This document shows positions 33,042-41,901 of a stretch of 52,724 nucleotides of DNA, piece after piece. The notes under the pieces are model-generated. The model was not told the origin of the DNA, did not search any database, and saw nothing but the letters and a program-made list of their open reading frames with translations. The stretch's first letter is position 1. Every line of letters begins with the position of its first letter. A program made the position numbers and the translations under genes. Origin of the DNA: an uncultured Acidaminococcus sp. (lineage in GTDB: Bacteria > Bacillota > Negativicutes > Acidaminococcales > Acidaminococcaceae); assembly GCA_900538365.1 (NCBI GenBank), contig UPXT01000010.1, forward strand, positions 1 through 52,724, read 5' to 3'.

Positions 33042-33823
33042 CAGCAGAAGATAAAAAACGCCTCCTCGATCTTGATAATGTTTCCATCGTTTTTGGTGGA
33101 CTGCGCGCCGTTTCGAACCTTTCCATGCATATTGACGAGCACGAACTCATCGGTCTCATCGGACCGAATGGGGCCGGCAAGACAACGGTCTTTAATCTCA
33201 TTACGGGGGTTTACGTCCCGACCGAAGGGGATATTACCTTTAATGGGGTCCGCATCAATGGCAAGAAATCCTACCAGGTAACGCAGCTGGGGATGGCCCG
33301 GACGTTTCAGAACATCCGGCTTTTTGCGGAGCTGCCCGTCATTGATAATGTGAAGATTGCCTATCATATGCATATCGGGTACAATCTTCCTGAGGCCATT
33401 TTCCGGACCCGTAAATATGTCCGGGAAGAGGATGAGGTCACGAAAAAGGCCATGGAACTTCTCAAAATCTTCCGTTTGGAAGACCATGCCTATGACCTTG
33501 CCAAGAACCTTCCTTATGGGGCCCAACGTCGCCTTGAGATTGCAAGGGCTCTTGCGACGGAACCAAAGCTGCTGCTTCTTGATGAACCGGCGGCAGGCAT
33601 GAATCCCCAGGAAACGAAGGAACTCATGGAAATGATCCGCTGGCTCCGTGATCATTTTCATTTGGCCATCCTATTGATTGAGCATGATATGGGCCTTGTT
33701 ATGGGGGTTTGCCAGCGCATCTATGTCCTGGAGTATGGCCTTTGCATTGCTAATGGGACGCCGGATGAAATCCGCCGCAACAAACGGGTCATTGAAGCTT
33801 ATTTAGGTGAGGAGGTGTCATAA
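33038..33823 (+). CDS. livG: branched-chain amino-acid ABC transporter ATPase LivG
   Basis: This is an ATPase of 261 residues with Walker A GPNGAGKTT (42-50), the degenerate signature YGAQRRLEIARAL typical of LivG, and Walker B LLLLDEPAAGMNP. The C-terminal LivG extension (YLGEE) is present. It starts in an ATGA overlap with livM and its stop overlaps the livF start by one base (TAATG). Confidence 0.96.
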   Translation: MTAEDKKRLLDLDNVSIVFGGLRAVSNLSMHIDEHELIGLIGPNGAGKTTVFNLITGVYVPTEGDITFNGVRINGKKSYQVTQLGMARTFQNIRLFAELPVIDNVKIAYHMHIGYNLPEAIFRTRKYVREEDEVTKKAMELLKIFRLEDHAYDLAKNLPYGAQRRLEIARALATEPKLLLLDEPAAGMNPQETKELMEMIRWLRDHFHLAILLIEHDMGLVMGVCQRIYVLEYGLCIANGTPDEIRRNKRVIEAYLGEEVS

Positions 33824-34527
33824 TGCTGGAAATCAAGGATCTGGAAGTCTATTATGGCGCTATCCATGCCGTCAAGGGCATCAGCCTGCGAGTCGAAGAT
33901 GGGCAGATTGTGACCCTCATTGGGTCAAACGGTGCCGGCAAGTCGACTACGCTCCATACGATTTCAGGGCTCATCAAACCCCGCTCAGGCAGCATCCTTT
34001 TTGACGGGGCGGAAATTGCCGGTACACCGGCCCATCAGATTGTCGCATCCGGTCTCGTCCAGGTGCCGGAAGGGCGCCACGTCTTTGCCAATATGTCCGT
34101 TATGGAAAATCTCGATATGGGAGCTTATCTCCGCAAGGATAAGGACGCTATTGAAAAGGACAAAAATAGGGTCTTTGAGCTGTTTCCCCGTTTGTTTGAA
34201 CGAAGGAACCAGCTTTCGGGCACCCTGTCCGGCGGCGAGCAGCAGATGCTTGCCATGGGGCGGGCCTTGATGGAACGGCCCCGCGTCCTGCTGCTGGATG
34301 AACCGTCCATGGGCCTTGCCCCGCTGCTTGTCAAGGAAATATTTTCCATCATCAAGACCATCAACGAGGAAGGGACCACCATCCTCCTCGTGGAACAAAA
34401 TGCCAATATGGCCCTGTCCATTGCCGATTACGCCTACGTCCTTGAAACGGGGCGCATTACCCTCAGTGGACCGGCGGCTGAACTTTCTGCCAGTGAGGCC
34501 GTCCGCAAGGCCTACCTGGGGGGCTAA
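33823..34527 (+). CDS. livF: branched-chain amino-acid ABC transporter ATPase LivF
   Basis: This is an ATPase of 234 residues with Walker A GSNGAGKST (34-42), signature LSGGEQQMLAMGRAL and Walker B VLLLDEPSMGLAP. The start overlaps the livG stop by one base, behind GGAGGTG. It forms the heterodimeric motor with LivG. Confidence 0.96.
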   Translation: MLEIKDLEVYYGAIHAVKGISLRVEDGQIVTLIGSNGAGKSTTLHTISGLIKPRSGSILFDGAEIAGTPAHQIVASGLVQVPEGRHVFANMSVMENLDMGAYLRKDKDAIEKDKNRVFELFPRLFERRNQLSGTLSGGEQQMLAMGRALMERPRVLLLDEPSMGLAPLLVKEIFSIIKTINEEGTTILLVEQNANMALSIADYAYVLETGRITLSGPAAELSASEAVRKAYLGG

Positions 34528-34539
34528 GGAGGAAACGCT

Positions 34540-35208
34540 ATGCGCATAAAAGAAATCATGACACCGACAGTGATCTCCATCCGCAGTGACCAAAGTCTTC
34601 TGGAAGTGCGGGAACTGATGCTGAACAATAACCTGCGCCGCATCCCGGTTACCGATAAGGAAGGACTCCTTATCGGTATCGTTACGGACGGGGATGTTTC
34701 CCGGGCTACGCCGAGCGATGCAAGTGTGCTGGACCGGTATGAGGCCAATTACCTATTGGGGAAACTAAAGGTCAGCGATATCATGACCAAATCCGTCTGG
34801 ACCGTCCGGGAATCGGACAGCGTCGAAACCGCTGCATACCTGCTGTATACCCATAAAGTAGGGGCCCTGCCCGTTGTAGACGGAACGAACCATATTGCGG
34901 GCATCATTTCCGATACGGATATCTTCAAGGCTTTTGTAGATATCATGGGGTATAACCAGACGTCGACGAAGGTCGTCATCGATACGAATGATAAAGTTGG
35001 TGTCATTGCCGAACTGTCCCAGATCTTTACGGAAAGGGGGGTAAACATCATCTCAATCCTGTCCCGGACGCTTGCTGGTGATGAACGAGAAGTTACGATC
35101 CGCGCCGATCTTACGCAGGCCATGGATATTGTGGAACGGATCCGCGATGCCGGCTATGATATCAAGGAAGTTTCAACCTTGAGAGTGGAGGCAGGCCATG
35201 AAGGATGA
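34540..35208 (+). CDS. CBS-CBS-ACT domain protein (AcuB-like)
   Basis: The protein has 222 residues. The first CBS motif (about 1-57) begins MRIKEIMTPTVISIRSDQSL, and the second (about 75-133) reads KVSDIMTKSVWTVRESDSVE. A C-terminal ACT domain (about 145-215) reads VGVIAELSQIFTERGVNIIS. CBS pairs usually bind adenine nucleotides and ACT domains often bind amino acids. It has AAGGAGG before the ATG, 12 bases after livF, and is in the liv operon. A role in sensing branched-chain amino acids and adjusting uptake or metabolism is an inference from this context; B. subtilis AcuB has an unclear function. Confidence 0.88.
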   Translation: MRIKEIMTPTVISIRSDQSLLEVRELMLNNNLRRIPVTDKEGLLIGIVTDGDVSRATPSDASVLDRYEANYLLGKLKVSDIMTKSVWTVRESDSVETAAYLLYTHKVGALPVVDGTNHIAGIISDTDIFKAFVDIMGYNQTSTKVVIDTNDKVGVIAELSQIFTERGVNIISILSRTLAGDEREVTIRADLTQAMDIVERIRDAGYDIKEVSTLRVEAGHEG

Positions 35209-35401
35209 TGTTGCGCTCCATATTGGAGATATCGTACGCATGAAAAAAGCGCATCCCTGCGGCTCCTATGAATGGGAGATTACCCGTACGGGCATGGATA
35301 TTGGCATCAAATGCAGGGGCTGCGGTCACTTTGTGATGCTGCCCCGAGCCAAATTCATGAAAAGCGTCCGTGATATCCTTGTCCATCAGGAAGAATCGTG
35401 A
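35198..35401 (+). CDS. DUF951 family small protein
   Basis: The protein has 67 residues. It matches the short DUF951 family, which carries HPCGSYEWEITRTGMDIGIK and then CRGCGHFVMLPR with a CxxC. The fold resembles an OB-like nucleic-acid-binding domain in family descriptions, but the function is unknown. It overlaps the CBS-ACT gene by 11 bases and starts behind GGAGGC. It is the last gene before a strong terminator. Confidence 0.88.
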   Translation: MKDDVALHIGDIVRMKKAHPCGSYEWEITRTGMDIGIKCRGCGHFVMLPRAKFMKSVRDILVHQEES

Positions 35402-35410
35402 GAGAAAAAA

Positions 35411-35456
35411 GAAGCTGTGAAGAAATAAGGAATTTATTTCTTCACAGCTTCTTTTT
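35411..35456 (+). terminator. terminator of the liv operon
   Basis: GAAGCTGTGAAGAAATAA pairs with TTATTTCTTCACAGCTTC, followed by TTTTT, a very strong intrinsic terminator. Confidence 0.95.
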
Positions 35457-35802
35457 ATACATTGCCTATTTTATGGATAAGAAATGTGTTTTTGTCAGGA
35501 CGTTTGAGGAAAGTACGTCATGGTTTTGGTTTTACCCCTTTAGGTCTTTCATTTCCTTTGTTTTTTTGTAAATTCGGTTCAGATGGGCCAAAGACTGCAA
35601 AAAGCTTCCTGTTTGATGAGCTGGGGCTGGAAGTAACGGCACGTGGTTAAAAGAGGACGCGCCTAAGTGATCGCTATCACTAGCCGTGAGACAGGCCGTT
35701 CTGCGATATGCCGTAAGCCCATTGCTTCGGATTTATCTTTCTTAATGCAATGGGCTTACGTTCTTCATCAAATCAGCTCGATTTTTGGGCTGACTAAAAA
35801 AC
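35457..35802. other. intergenic region with two palindromes, no gene
   Basis: Convergent spacer of about 345 bases. It holds AGTGATCGCTATCACT (35666-35681), a GTGA-N6-TCAC dyad of the CRP/FNR kind. It also holds a perfect 14-bp inverted repeat (35712-35725 with 35747-35760, CGTAAGCCCATTGC) with a 21-nt loop and no T tract. A 62-codon frame beginning at a TTG has no ribosome site and is not a gene. Confidence 0.6.
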
Positions 35803-37215
35803 TCAGTAGCCAATGACAAAGCCGATGGCGACCATGATGGCCTGAACACCGACGAGCATGATGAACAGCGGAGTAAAGAACTTCCACCATTTCATCATGG
35901 AAACGCCGGCAATGCCGCAGGCAATGGGAAGCGTTGTTGTGGGCCACATGATGTTGGAAAGGCCGTCACCAAACTGGAAGCAGAGGACGGCAAGCTGGCG
36001 GCTCATGCCGAGCAGGTCGGCCAAGGGGGCCATGATGGGCATGGAAACAACGGCCTGTCCGGATCCGGAGGGGATGAGGAAGTTGAGGAGGGTCTGGACA
36101 ATCAGCATGGCTTCCGCAGCGGCAAGCTGAGGCAGCGCGGACAGGGGCATGAACATGCCGTAGACGAAGGTGTCCATGATATGGCCTGTCTGCATGACAA
36201 TGAGGATGCCGCGGGCAAAGCCAATCATCATGCAGGCTGCCGAAATGTCCCGGAAGCTTTTTTCAAGGCTGCGGGCAATCTGGTTGGGATTCCAGCCGAC
36301 AAGAATGGCGGAAATGAGTCCCATGATCATAAAGAGGGCGGATAGTTCCGTAAAGTACCAGCCATAATATTTGCACCCATAGACCAAGGCGATGACCCCG
36401 GCGAAAAAGACAAGGAGGATGAGGACATGACGGAAGGTGAAGGCATGTTTCTGCAGTTCTTCCTCCGTGATGGCAAATTCATTCTTGGCCCCGTAGACAA
36501 GGCTCTTTTGGGGGTTCTTGGCTATCTTGAGCGCGTAGCGAATGGTATAAAGGGAAGCCACTGCAATCATGGCCAGGTGGGAGAGGATCCGAAAGCCTGA
36601 GCCGCTCATGATGGGAAGCTCCGCAATGGCTTGGGCCGTCCCTACGGTGAAGGGGTTCATGAAGGCCCCCGCATAGCCGATGGCCGTGGCGCAGGAAACG
36701 ATGGCCAGGCCAACGATGGCGTCATACCCCATGGCAATGGTGATGCCCACAAAAATCGGGATAAAGGGCAGGGCCTCTTCGGAAATTCCCACTGTTGAGG
36801 AGGCAAAGCTGATGACTGTCATGAAAAGGGGAATGATGAGGACCCGCATCCTGCCGCGGACCACGCGCAGGAGTTTGGCAACAAGCCCATCAAAGGCACC
36901 GGAGCCAATGATGAGGCCAATGAAGCCGTAGGCAATGAAGAGAAAAAGAATGACCGGCGCGGCGTCCTTCATACCAAGATAAATACATTTGAACATTTCA
37001 AAAAAGCCGACCGGATGGGCTTTGACAAGATGATAGGTACCGGCCTGGACAATCTTTTGCCCCGTGCTGTTGGTGACGCGGTCAAAGTCACCTGCTGGCA
37101 GGATCCAGGTCATGATGGCGGCAAAGACAATAATGCCAAACAGCAGGACAAAAACATGGGGGAGGGCCCAACGGGAACTTTTTTGGTCAGGGGCTTTTTC
37201 GGTTTCTTCAGACAT
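35803..37215 (-). CDS. YfcC/DcuC-like anaerobic carrier
   Basis: This is a membrane protein of 470 residues with about twelve segments, of the YfcC/C4-dicarboxylate anaerobic carrier type. The motif SFASSTVGISEEALPF and the second-half match SGSGQAVVSMPIMAPLAD are typical. Substrates of YfcC proteins are mostly unproven, with dicarboxylates, amino acids and peptides proposed. AAGGAAGGA precedes the ATG, three bases after an M20 amidohydrolase gene. The pair probably imports and hydrolyses an acylated amino acid or small peptide. Confidence 0.83.
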   Translation of the reverse strand: MSEETEKAPDQKSSRWALPHVFVLLFGIIVFAAIMTWILPAGDFDRVTNSTGQKIVQAGTYHLVKAHPVGFFEMFKCIYLGMKDAAPVILFLFIAYGFIGLIIGSGAFDGLVAKLLRVVRGRMRVLIIPLFMTVISFASSTVGISEEALPFIPIFVGITIAMGYDAIVGLAIVSCATAIGYAGAFMNPFTVGTAQAIAELPIMSGSGFRILSHLAMIAVASLYTIRYALKIAKNPQKSLVYGAKNEFAITEEELQKHAFTFRHVLILLVFFAGVIALVYGCKYYGWYFTELSALFMIMGLISAILVGWNPNQIARSLEKSFRDISAACMMIGFARGILIVMQTGHIMDTFVYGMFMPLSALPQLAAAEAMLIVQTLLNFLIPSGSGQAVVSMPIMAPLADLLGMSRQLAVLCFQFGDGLSNIMWPTTTLPIACGIAGVSMMKWWKFFTPLFIMLVGVQAIMVAIGFVIGY

Positions 37216-37218
37216 CGC

Positions 37219-38409
37219 TTATCCTTCCTTTCCTGTAACGGATTGCTCAAATTCTTTTTGCACGGCCGCACGGTATCCGGCATCATTAAATACGGTAAGG
37301 ACCATTTCCGCGATGACGGCAGCCCCTTTGGCCATTTGATCCAGGGCGTGAGGAGTTATGGTGGCGTCGCGCAGGGCTGCCGAGTGGCCGGGGCAGGCCT
37401 TGTCCGAAATCGAGATGTAGGCGTGGAGTGTCGGACAGCGGTAGCTTACATTGCCGGCATCTGTCGATCCGCCCGGCGGCAGGGGGTCACCAACAGGTTC
37501 CCCATAGGAGGTGAAGAGTTCCTTGATCTTTTCTTCCAAAAGAGGAACCCGCACCATGTCATCAAAGTCAGAGCCTGCGAGGGCAAATTCCACACTGCAG
37601 TCAAGGGCAAGGGCGGCTCCTTTGGCGCAGTTTTTTACGATCCGGTCCAAGCGTTCAATTTCCCGTTTGACAGGATAGCGGAACTCAAAGCGAAGGGCGG
37701 CCCGATCAGGCACGACATTGGGGGCCTTGCCGCCTTCGGTGATGATGCCGCTGGCAATGGTAAAGGGATGGAAGGAATCCCGCCGGGCGTCCACCAGGTC
37801 GAGAAATTTGCGCAGGGCGGTCAGCGCGTTATGTCCATCCCAAGGGTCGCCGGCTGCATGGGCCGTTTTCCCCGTAAAGGTGATTTCGTAGGCACGCAGG
37901 GCGTTAGCCTGTGTATTGGTGCGGCTTATACCGCCTGACGTGCTGTGCATCATAATGGCAAGGGCATCCCCGTCAAAGACCCCTTCTTTGGCAAAGATGA
38001 GTTTGGCACCAACGGTTTCTTCCGCCGGTGTCCCAATGACTTCGAGCGTCCCGTGAAATGCGTCTTCTGGTAGCTCACTCAGGACAATGCCGGCAAGGAC
38101 CGACAGGGGGCCATGCAGGTTATGCCCGCAGCCGTGACCAATGCCAGGCAGGGCGTCATATTCGACCATGATGGAACATTTTGGACCTTCCCCTCGTTTC
38201 AGTGTGGCGCGAAAGGCTGTATCATAGCCGAGTTCCTTTGCCATAAAGGGATATTCAATGGTAAAGCCATAGGGGGCAAGGGCATCGACAATGGCACGGC
38301 TGGAAGCGCTTTCTTCCATGGAAATCTCCGGATGGTCATAAAAAGTGCGGACCAAGGTTTCGGCTTCTTTGCGGTGTTTGGCGACTTGTTCCATGATGAT
38401 TTTGTTCAT
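37219..38409 (-). CDS. M20-family amidohydrolase
   Basis: The protein has 396 residues. Metal-site features of the amidohydrolase subgroup are GHGCGHN (C94, H96), the catalytic PAEE (E130, E131), GKTAHAA in the lid region and PGHSAAL near the C-terminus. The AbgB/hippuricase-like subgroup cleaves N-acyl amino acids such as aminobenzoyl-glutamate. AAGGAAAGGAAG precedes the ATG. It is translated just before the YfcC-type carrier, with a three-base gap. Substrate not determinable from sequence. Confidence 0.88.
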   Translation of the reverse strand: MNKIIMEQVAKHRKEAETLVRTFYDHPEISMEESASSRAIVDALAPYGFTIEYPFMAKELGYDTAFRATLKRGEGPKCSIMVEYDALPGIGHGCGHNLHGPLSVLAGIVLSELPEDAFHGTLEVIGTPAEETVGAKLIFAKEGVFDGDALAIMMHSTSGGISRTNTQANALRAYEITFTGKTAHAAGDPWDGHNALTALRKFLDLVDARRDSFHPFTIASGIITEGGKAPNVVPDRAALRFEFRYPVKREIERLDRIVKNCAKGAALALDCSVEFALAGSDFDDMVRVPLLEEKIKELFTSYGEPVGDPLPPGGSTDAGNVSYRCPTLHAYISISDKACPGHSAALRDATITPHALDQMAKGAAVIAEMVLTVFNDAGYRAAVQKEFEQSVTGKEG

Positions 38410-38804
38410 GATAGACTTCCTTTCCTTTTGATGGCTTCAAGACCCTGTCCTGATGCCCTATTTTGATACGTTCCATGATAGCACAAAGTACCTTGCTAAA
38501 GTAAAAATTTCCTAAAAAAGGGTAATTCTGACAATGCCTTTCTTGAAAATCGTATCAATTGATACAGGAAAGGTCCTTCTTTTTTTGTAAGGTTCGTTTT
38601 TCCTGAAAAGAGAAAAATAAAAGAAAAAGGAAAAAGATTTGTCTTTTCTTCGCGGACATTGAGGGAAGACTTTCGCTAATCCCCTGTATTTGATGGTTTT
38701 TGAAGGATGCCGAGCGGCCCTTTTTGAAAAAAGTGGACAGTTTCGATGAAAAGAGAAGGAAAAGAAAGAAAAATAACAATATTATTACAAATGGTACGAT
38801 ATTA
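38410..38804. other. divergent intergenic region, no gene
   Basis: About 395 bases between the amidohydrolase and the pepV promoter. It is A/T-rich in homopolymer blocks. A 74-codon minus frame (38555-38779) is an artefact of A-rich tracts read as Leu/Phe/Lys. No terminator, RNA or repeat was recognised. Confidence 0.5.
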
Positions 38805-38833
38805 TTGACATAATTCTGAAAACTGGATACAAT
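38805..38833 (+). promoter_or_regulatory. promoter of pepV
   Basis: TTGACA (38805-38810), a 17-nt spacer and TACAAT (38828-38833) form a near-consensus promoter. The leader to the ATG at 38980 is about 140 nt and holds a small GGGA/TCCC hairpin but no recognised riboswitch. Confidence 0.85.
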
Positions 38834-38979
38834 AGAGTCACGAAGTTTTGGAAATCCCCTTTATGATGGGAGTAAGCTTCCCTTTCTGAAGCCTACTGGT
38901 GGATTGGAACGCGCCCTTCAGCCGCCCCTTTCTTTCCGGCCCTGTCATTTTGGAATGGACATATAGAGGAGGAATTACG

Positions 38980-40356
38980 ATGGAACTCAAAGAATCCGTT
39001 GCTCGTCAAAAAGAAGCGCTGCTCAAGACCCTGTCGGAAGCAATCAAGATCCGCAGCGTCCAGGAAGAAGCCAAACCGGGCATGCCTTTTGGTGAAGGCC
39101 CTGCCAAGTGCCTTGATTATATGCTGAAAGTCTGCGAAGACATGGGCTTCCGTACCAAGAACGTGGATAACTATATGGGCTGGGCCGAAATCGGCGAAGG
39201 CGATGAAATGGTGGCCATCCTTGGCCATCTGGACGTCGTTCCTGAAGGCAAAGGCTGGGATAAGGATCCCTACAGCGGTGAAATTGATGACACGAACGTC
39301 TATGGACGCGGTGCCATGGACGATAAGGGACCGGCCATTGCGGCGCTTTATGGCATGAAAGCCATTGTTGATGCTGGCCTGCCCCTGAAACGCCGTATCC
39401 GTATCCTCTTTGGGACAAACGAGGAAACCGGTGCTGCCGATATGGATTATTATCTGGAAAAAGGCGGCGAGGTTCCGGTCTGCGGCTTTACACCTGATGC
39501 CGAATATCCTCTCATCAACGGGGAAAAAGGAATCGTCAATGCCGACTATACGACGCATTTCACGCAGGATGGCGAGGTCAAGCTTGTCCGTATCCAAGGC
39601 GGTACGGCCTACAACATCGTTCCTGCCCTGTGTGAAGCGGAATTTGCCGCGCCCAGCGAAGAAGCCAAAGCGCTTGTCTCCCGTTTTAACGGGAAAGACG
39701 GAATGACCGTTGAACTTACAGAAGGCGGCTTCAAGGTTACGACCCACGGTAAGGAAGCTCATGGTTCCCATCCGGAACTGGGTGAAAACGCCATTGGCAA
39801 GCTGCTCATTGGCATCAAGGACTTTCCTTTGTCCAAGGGCCTCAAAGAGGCGATGGCTTTCCTTGCTGATAAGATTGGGATGGATCCCTATGGTGAAAAG
39901 ATTGGCATTGGCCTGGAAGATGAAGTGTCGGGCAAACTGTCCTTCAACATGGGTATCCTTGAAGGGGATGCTGAGCACCTGACCGTAAAGATCAACTATC
40001 GTTATCCTGTAACAAAGACTTACGAAGATTGTGCCCCCAAACTGACCGAAACCTTTAAGAAGGCCGGTTTTGAACTGACCAGTGAAGAACACAAGGGTGC
40101 CCTCTACGTAGATGAAAAGACTCCTTATGTTCAGACACTGCTCGATGTCTATCATGAAATGACGGGTCTTACGGGCGGCGCTATGAGCATCGGCGGCGGT
40201 ACCTATGCCAAGGCCATTCCTAATATCGTTGCCTTTGGCCCCATTTTCCCGGGCGATACGGTCCGTGAACATCTCCCCAACGAATTCTGGGAAATTGAGA
40301 TCCTCATGAAAAATGCCCAGATTTACGCCGAAGCCATGTATCGTTTGGCTAAATAG
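38980..40356 (+). CDS. pepV: dipeptidase PepV (M20 family)
   Basis: The protein has 458 residues, the usual PepV length. The di-zinc motifs are LGHLDVVPEG (H83, D85), YGRGAMDDKG (D115), NEETG (catalytic E148, metal E149) and a C-terminal region with GGGTYAKAIPN. It hydrolyses dipeptides, including Xaa-His, in the cytoplasm. The frame extends upstream to 38899, but AGAGGAGG before the ATG at 38980 fixes the start. It is monocistronic with its own strong promoter. Confidence 0.93.
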   Translation: MELKESVARQKEALLKTLSEAIKIRSVQEEAKPGMPFGEGPAKCLDYMLKVCEDMGFRTKNVDNYMGWAEIGEGDEMVAILGHLDVVPEGKGWDKDPYSGEIDDTNVYGRGAMDDKGPAIAALYGMKAIVDAGLPLKRRIRILFGTNEETGAADMDYYLEKGGEVPVCGFTPDAEYPLINGEKGIVNADYTTHFTQDGEVKLVRIQGGTAYNIVPALCEAEFAAPSEEAKALVSRFNGKDGMTVELTEGGFKVTTHGKEAHGSHPELGENAIGKLLIGIKDFPLSKGLKEAMAFLADKIGMDPYGEKIGIGLEDEVSGKLSFNMGILEGDAEHLTVKINYRYPVTKTYEDCAPKLTETFKKAGFELTSEEHKGALYVDEKTPYVQTLLDVYHEMTGLTGGAMSIGGGTYAKAIPNIVAFGPIFPGDTVREHLPNEFWEIEILMKNAQIYAEAMYRLAK

Positions 40357-40513
40357 GCTTGATTCTGCTTTCTTCATCCGGCACTTTGGCATTTCCTGTC
40401 TAATTGTACCCACATAGATTCCTTTCCTACGAACCCTGTCCTCAGACTGCAACTTTTTCTTACATCAAACCCCATTTGTTTTTCGCTGGGGTACCGGATG
40501 ATGTCTTATTCTT

Positions 40514-40551
40514 GCAAAAAAGCTGCGGAGCATTTGCTCCGCAGCTTTTTT
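40514..40551. terminator. bidirectional terminator between pepV and larC
   Basis: AAAAAAGCTGCGGAGC pairs with GCTCCGCAGCTTTTTT around ATTT, with T runs on both strands. The 150 bases between pepV and this hairpin hold no recognised feature. Confidence 0.93.
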
Positions 40552-40569
40552 GCTTTTTGATGCAAGTCG

Positions 40570-41901
40570 TTATTTTGTTGTCTGACGCATCTGCCATAAA
40601 GCTTTCTGTACCCGTTCCCGGGCCTGCCGGAGGGAAATTCCCTCAGCCGCGGCAAGCTGTGACAGGTCCTCATATTCTGCCTTTTCTCGCGATACCCCAT
40701 AGCCTGAAGCCCGTTTGACACGGATTTCCTTCCCTTCAACGGAAACGGAGTGGATGGAACGCTCCATTTCGTAGCGAGAAAAAGGATATTCCCGGACGCC
40801 CAAGGTGGATGTGTGGGCAAAGAGCGTCCGAACAAGGGCGGCCTTGTCCGTTTCTTCACAAAGGACTGTCAGGGCAAGGGCGGGACGGGACTTTTTCATA
40901 TAGATGGGAGTCATGTAGGCATCAAGGGCTCCCTTTTTGCGGCAGGCTTCCATGGCAAAGGCGGCTTCCTCGCCTGTCATATCATCAATCTGGCAGGTGA
41001 GGTGCCATAAACTGCGGATCTTTTCCCCCGTTTCTCCCAAAAGGGTACGGAGCACATTGGCCACGGGATAGACCTTGTGGCCGAGGCCATAGCCGATGGC
41101 TTTGGTGGTCATGACAGGGAGCGGACCAAAGTGCTGGACGAAATGCTTCAGGATGGCTGCCCCTGTTGGCGTGCATAGTTCTCCCTGAATGGTTCCGCCA
41201 TAGATGGGAATCCCTTCGAGCAGGTAGCCTGTGGCCGGAGCCGGTACGGGAAGGATGCCATGGGCGCAGTGGACAAAGCCGGAACCAATGTGGATGGGAG
41301 AGGCCATGATCTTTTCCGGCGCCAGATCATGAATGAGGTAGCAGGCTGCCGCAATATCGGCAATGGCGTCAAGGTTTCCTACTTCATGGAAATGAATCTC
41401 CGAGACCGGTTTTTGATGGGCCCGACTTTCGGCTTCGGCAAGGGCATCATAGACAGCAAAGACATCGGCCTTGACGGCATCTGTCAAATGAAGATTCTTT
41501 ACAATGGCTTTGATATCGGACAGATTGTGATGGGCATGGTGATGGCTGTGATAACCGTGATGGTCAGGTTCTCCATGTTCATGCTGGTGTGTATGTGCAT
41601 GATGGTGATCATGATGTCCCGCATCCCCAGAGGGTACAGTGTCTGCGGGGGAAAGGCCCGCAAGGGCTTCATGGTCCAGGACATCAAGGGTCTTTTCCTC
41701 TTTGTCGCCGATCAGGACACGCATCATGAGTCCGGAAATTCCACAGTTTTCCCCTTGAAGAAGGGTATAGGTAACGCCAGGGATGCCTATGGCATTCAGG
41801 CGAGGAAGGATTTCTTCCGGATGGGGATAAAGGGAAAGGAGGGAGGCCGTGATCATATCACCGGCGGCTCCCATAGAGCAGTCAAAATAGAGAAGTTTCA
41901 T
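40570..41901 (-). CDS. larC: nickel-pincer cofactor biosynthesis protein LarC (nickel insertase)
   Basis: The protein has 443 residues as one continuous frame, unlike Lactobacillus plantarum larC1/larC2. It starts MKLLYFDCSMGAAGDM, the family N-terminus. A His/Asp-rich loop (about 96-125, HHDHHHAHTHQHEH core) probably gathers nickel, and the CTP-binding C-terminal domain follows. LarC inserts Ni into the pyridinium dithiocarboxylate mononucleotide. The open frame runs 37 codons further upstream inside larB, but the ATG at 41901 overlaps the larB stop (ATGA) and matches the family. It is the last gene of larE-larB-larC. Confidence 0.93.
   Translation of the reverse strand: MKLLYFDCSMGAAGDMITASLLSLYPHPEEILPRLNAIGIPGVTYTLLQGENCGISGLMMRVLIGDKEEKTLDVLDHEALAGLSPADTVPSGDAGHHDHHHAHTHQHEHGEPDHHGYHSHHHAHHNLSDIKAIVKNLHLTDAVKADVFAVYDALAEAESRAHQKPVSEIHFHEVGNLDAIADIAAACYLIHDLAPEKIMASPIHIGSGFVHCAHGILPVPAPATGYLLEGIPIYGGTIQGELCTPTGAAILKHFVQHFGPLPVMTTKAIGYGLGHKVYPVANVLRTLLGETGEKIRSLWHLTCQIDDMTGEEAAFAMEACRKKGALDAYMTPIYMKKSRPALALTVLCEETDKAALVRTLFAHTSTLGVREYPFSRYEMERSIHSVSVEGKEIRVKRASGYGVSREKAEYEDLSQLAAAEGISLRQARERVQKALWQMRQTTK

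Noticed and set aside
35462..35650. 62-codon plus-strand frame after the liv terminator
   Set aside because: Starts at a TTG without ribosome site directly behind a strong terminator and has no motif.
38555..38779. 74-codon hydrophobic minus-strand frame
   Set aside because: Produced by A-rich tracts read as Phe/Leu; no credible start or family.
38834..38979. Possible T-box in the pepV leader (GGTGGATTGGAACGCG)
   Set aside because: The match to the T-box consensus is broken by inserted bases, and there is no Stem I, specifier or terminator.
38893..40452. 519-codon minus-strand frame opposite pepV
   Set aside because: Antisense to a gene with intact metal-site motifs; no recognisable domain or start signal.
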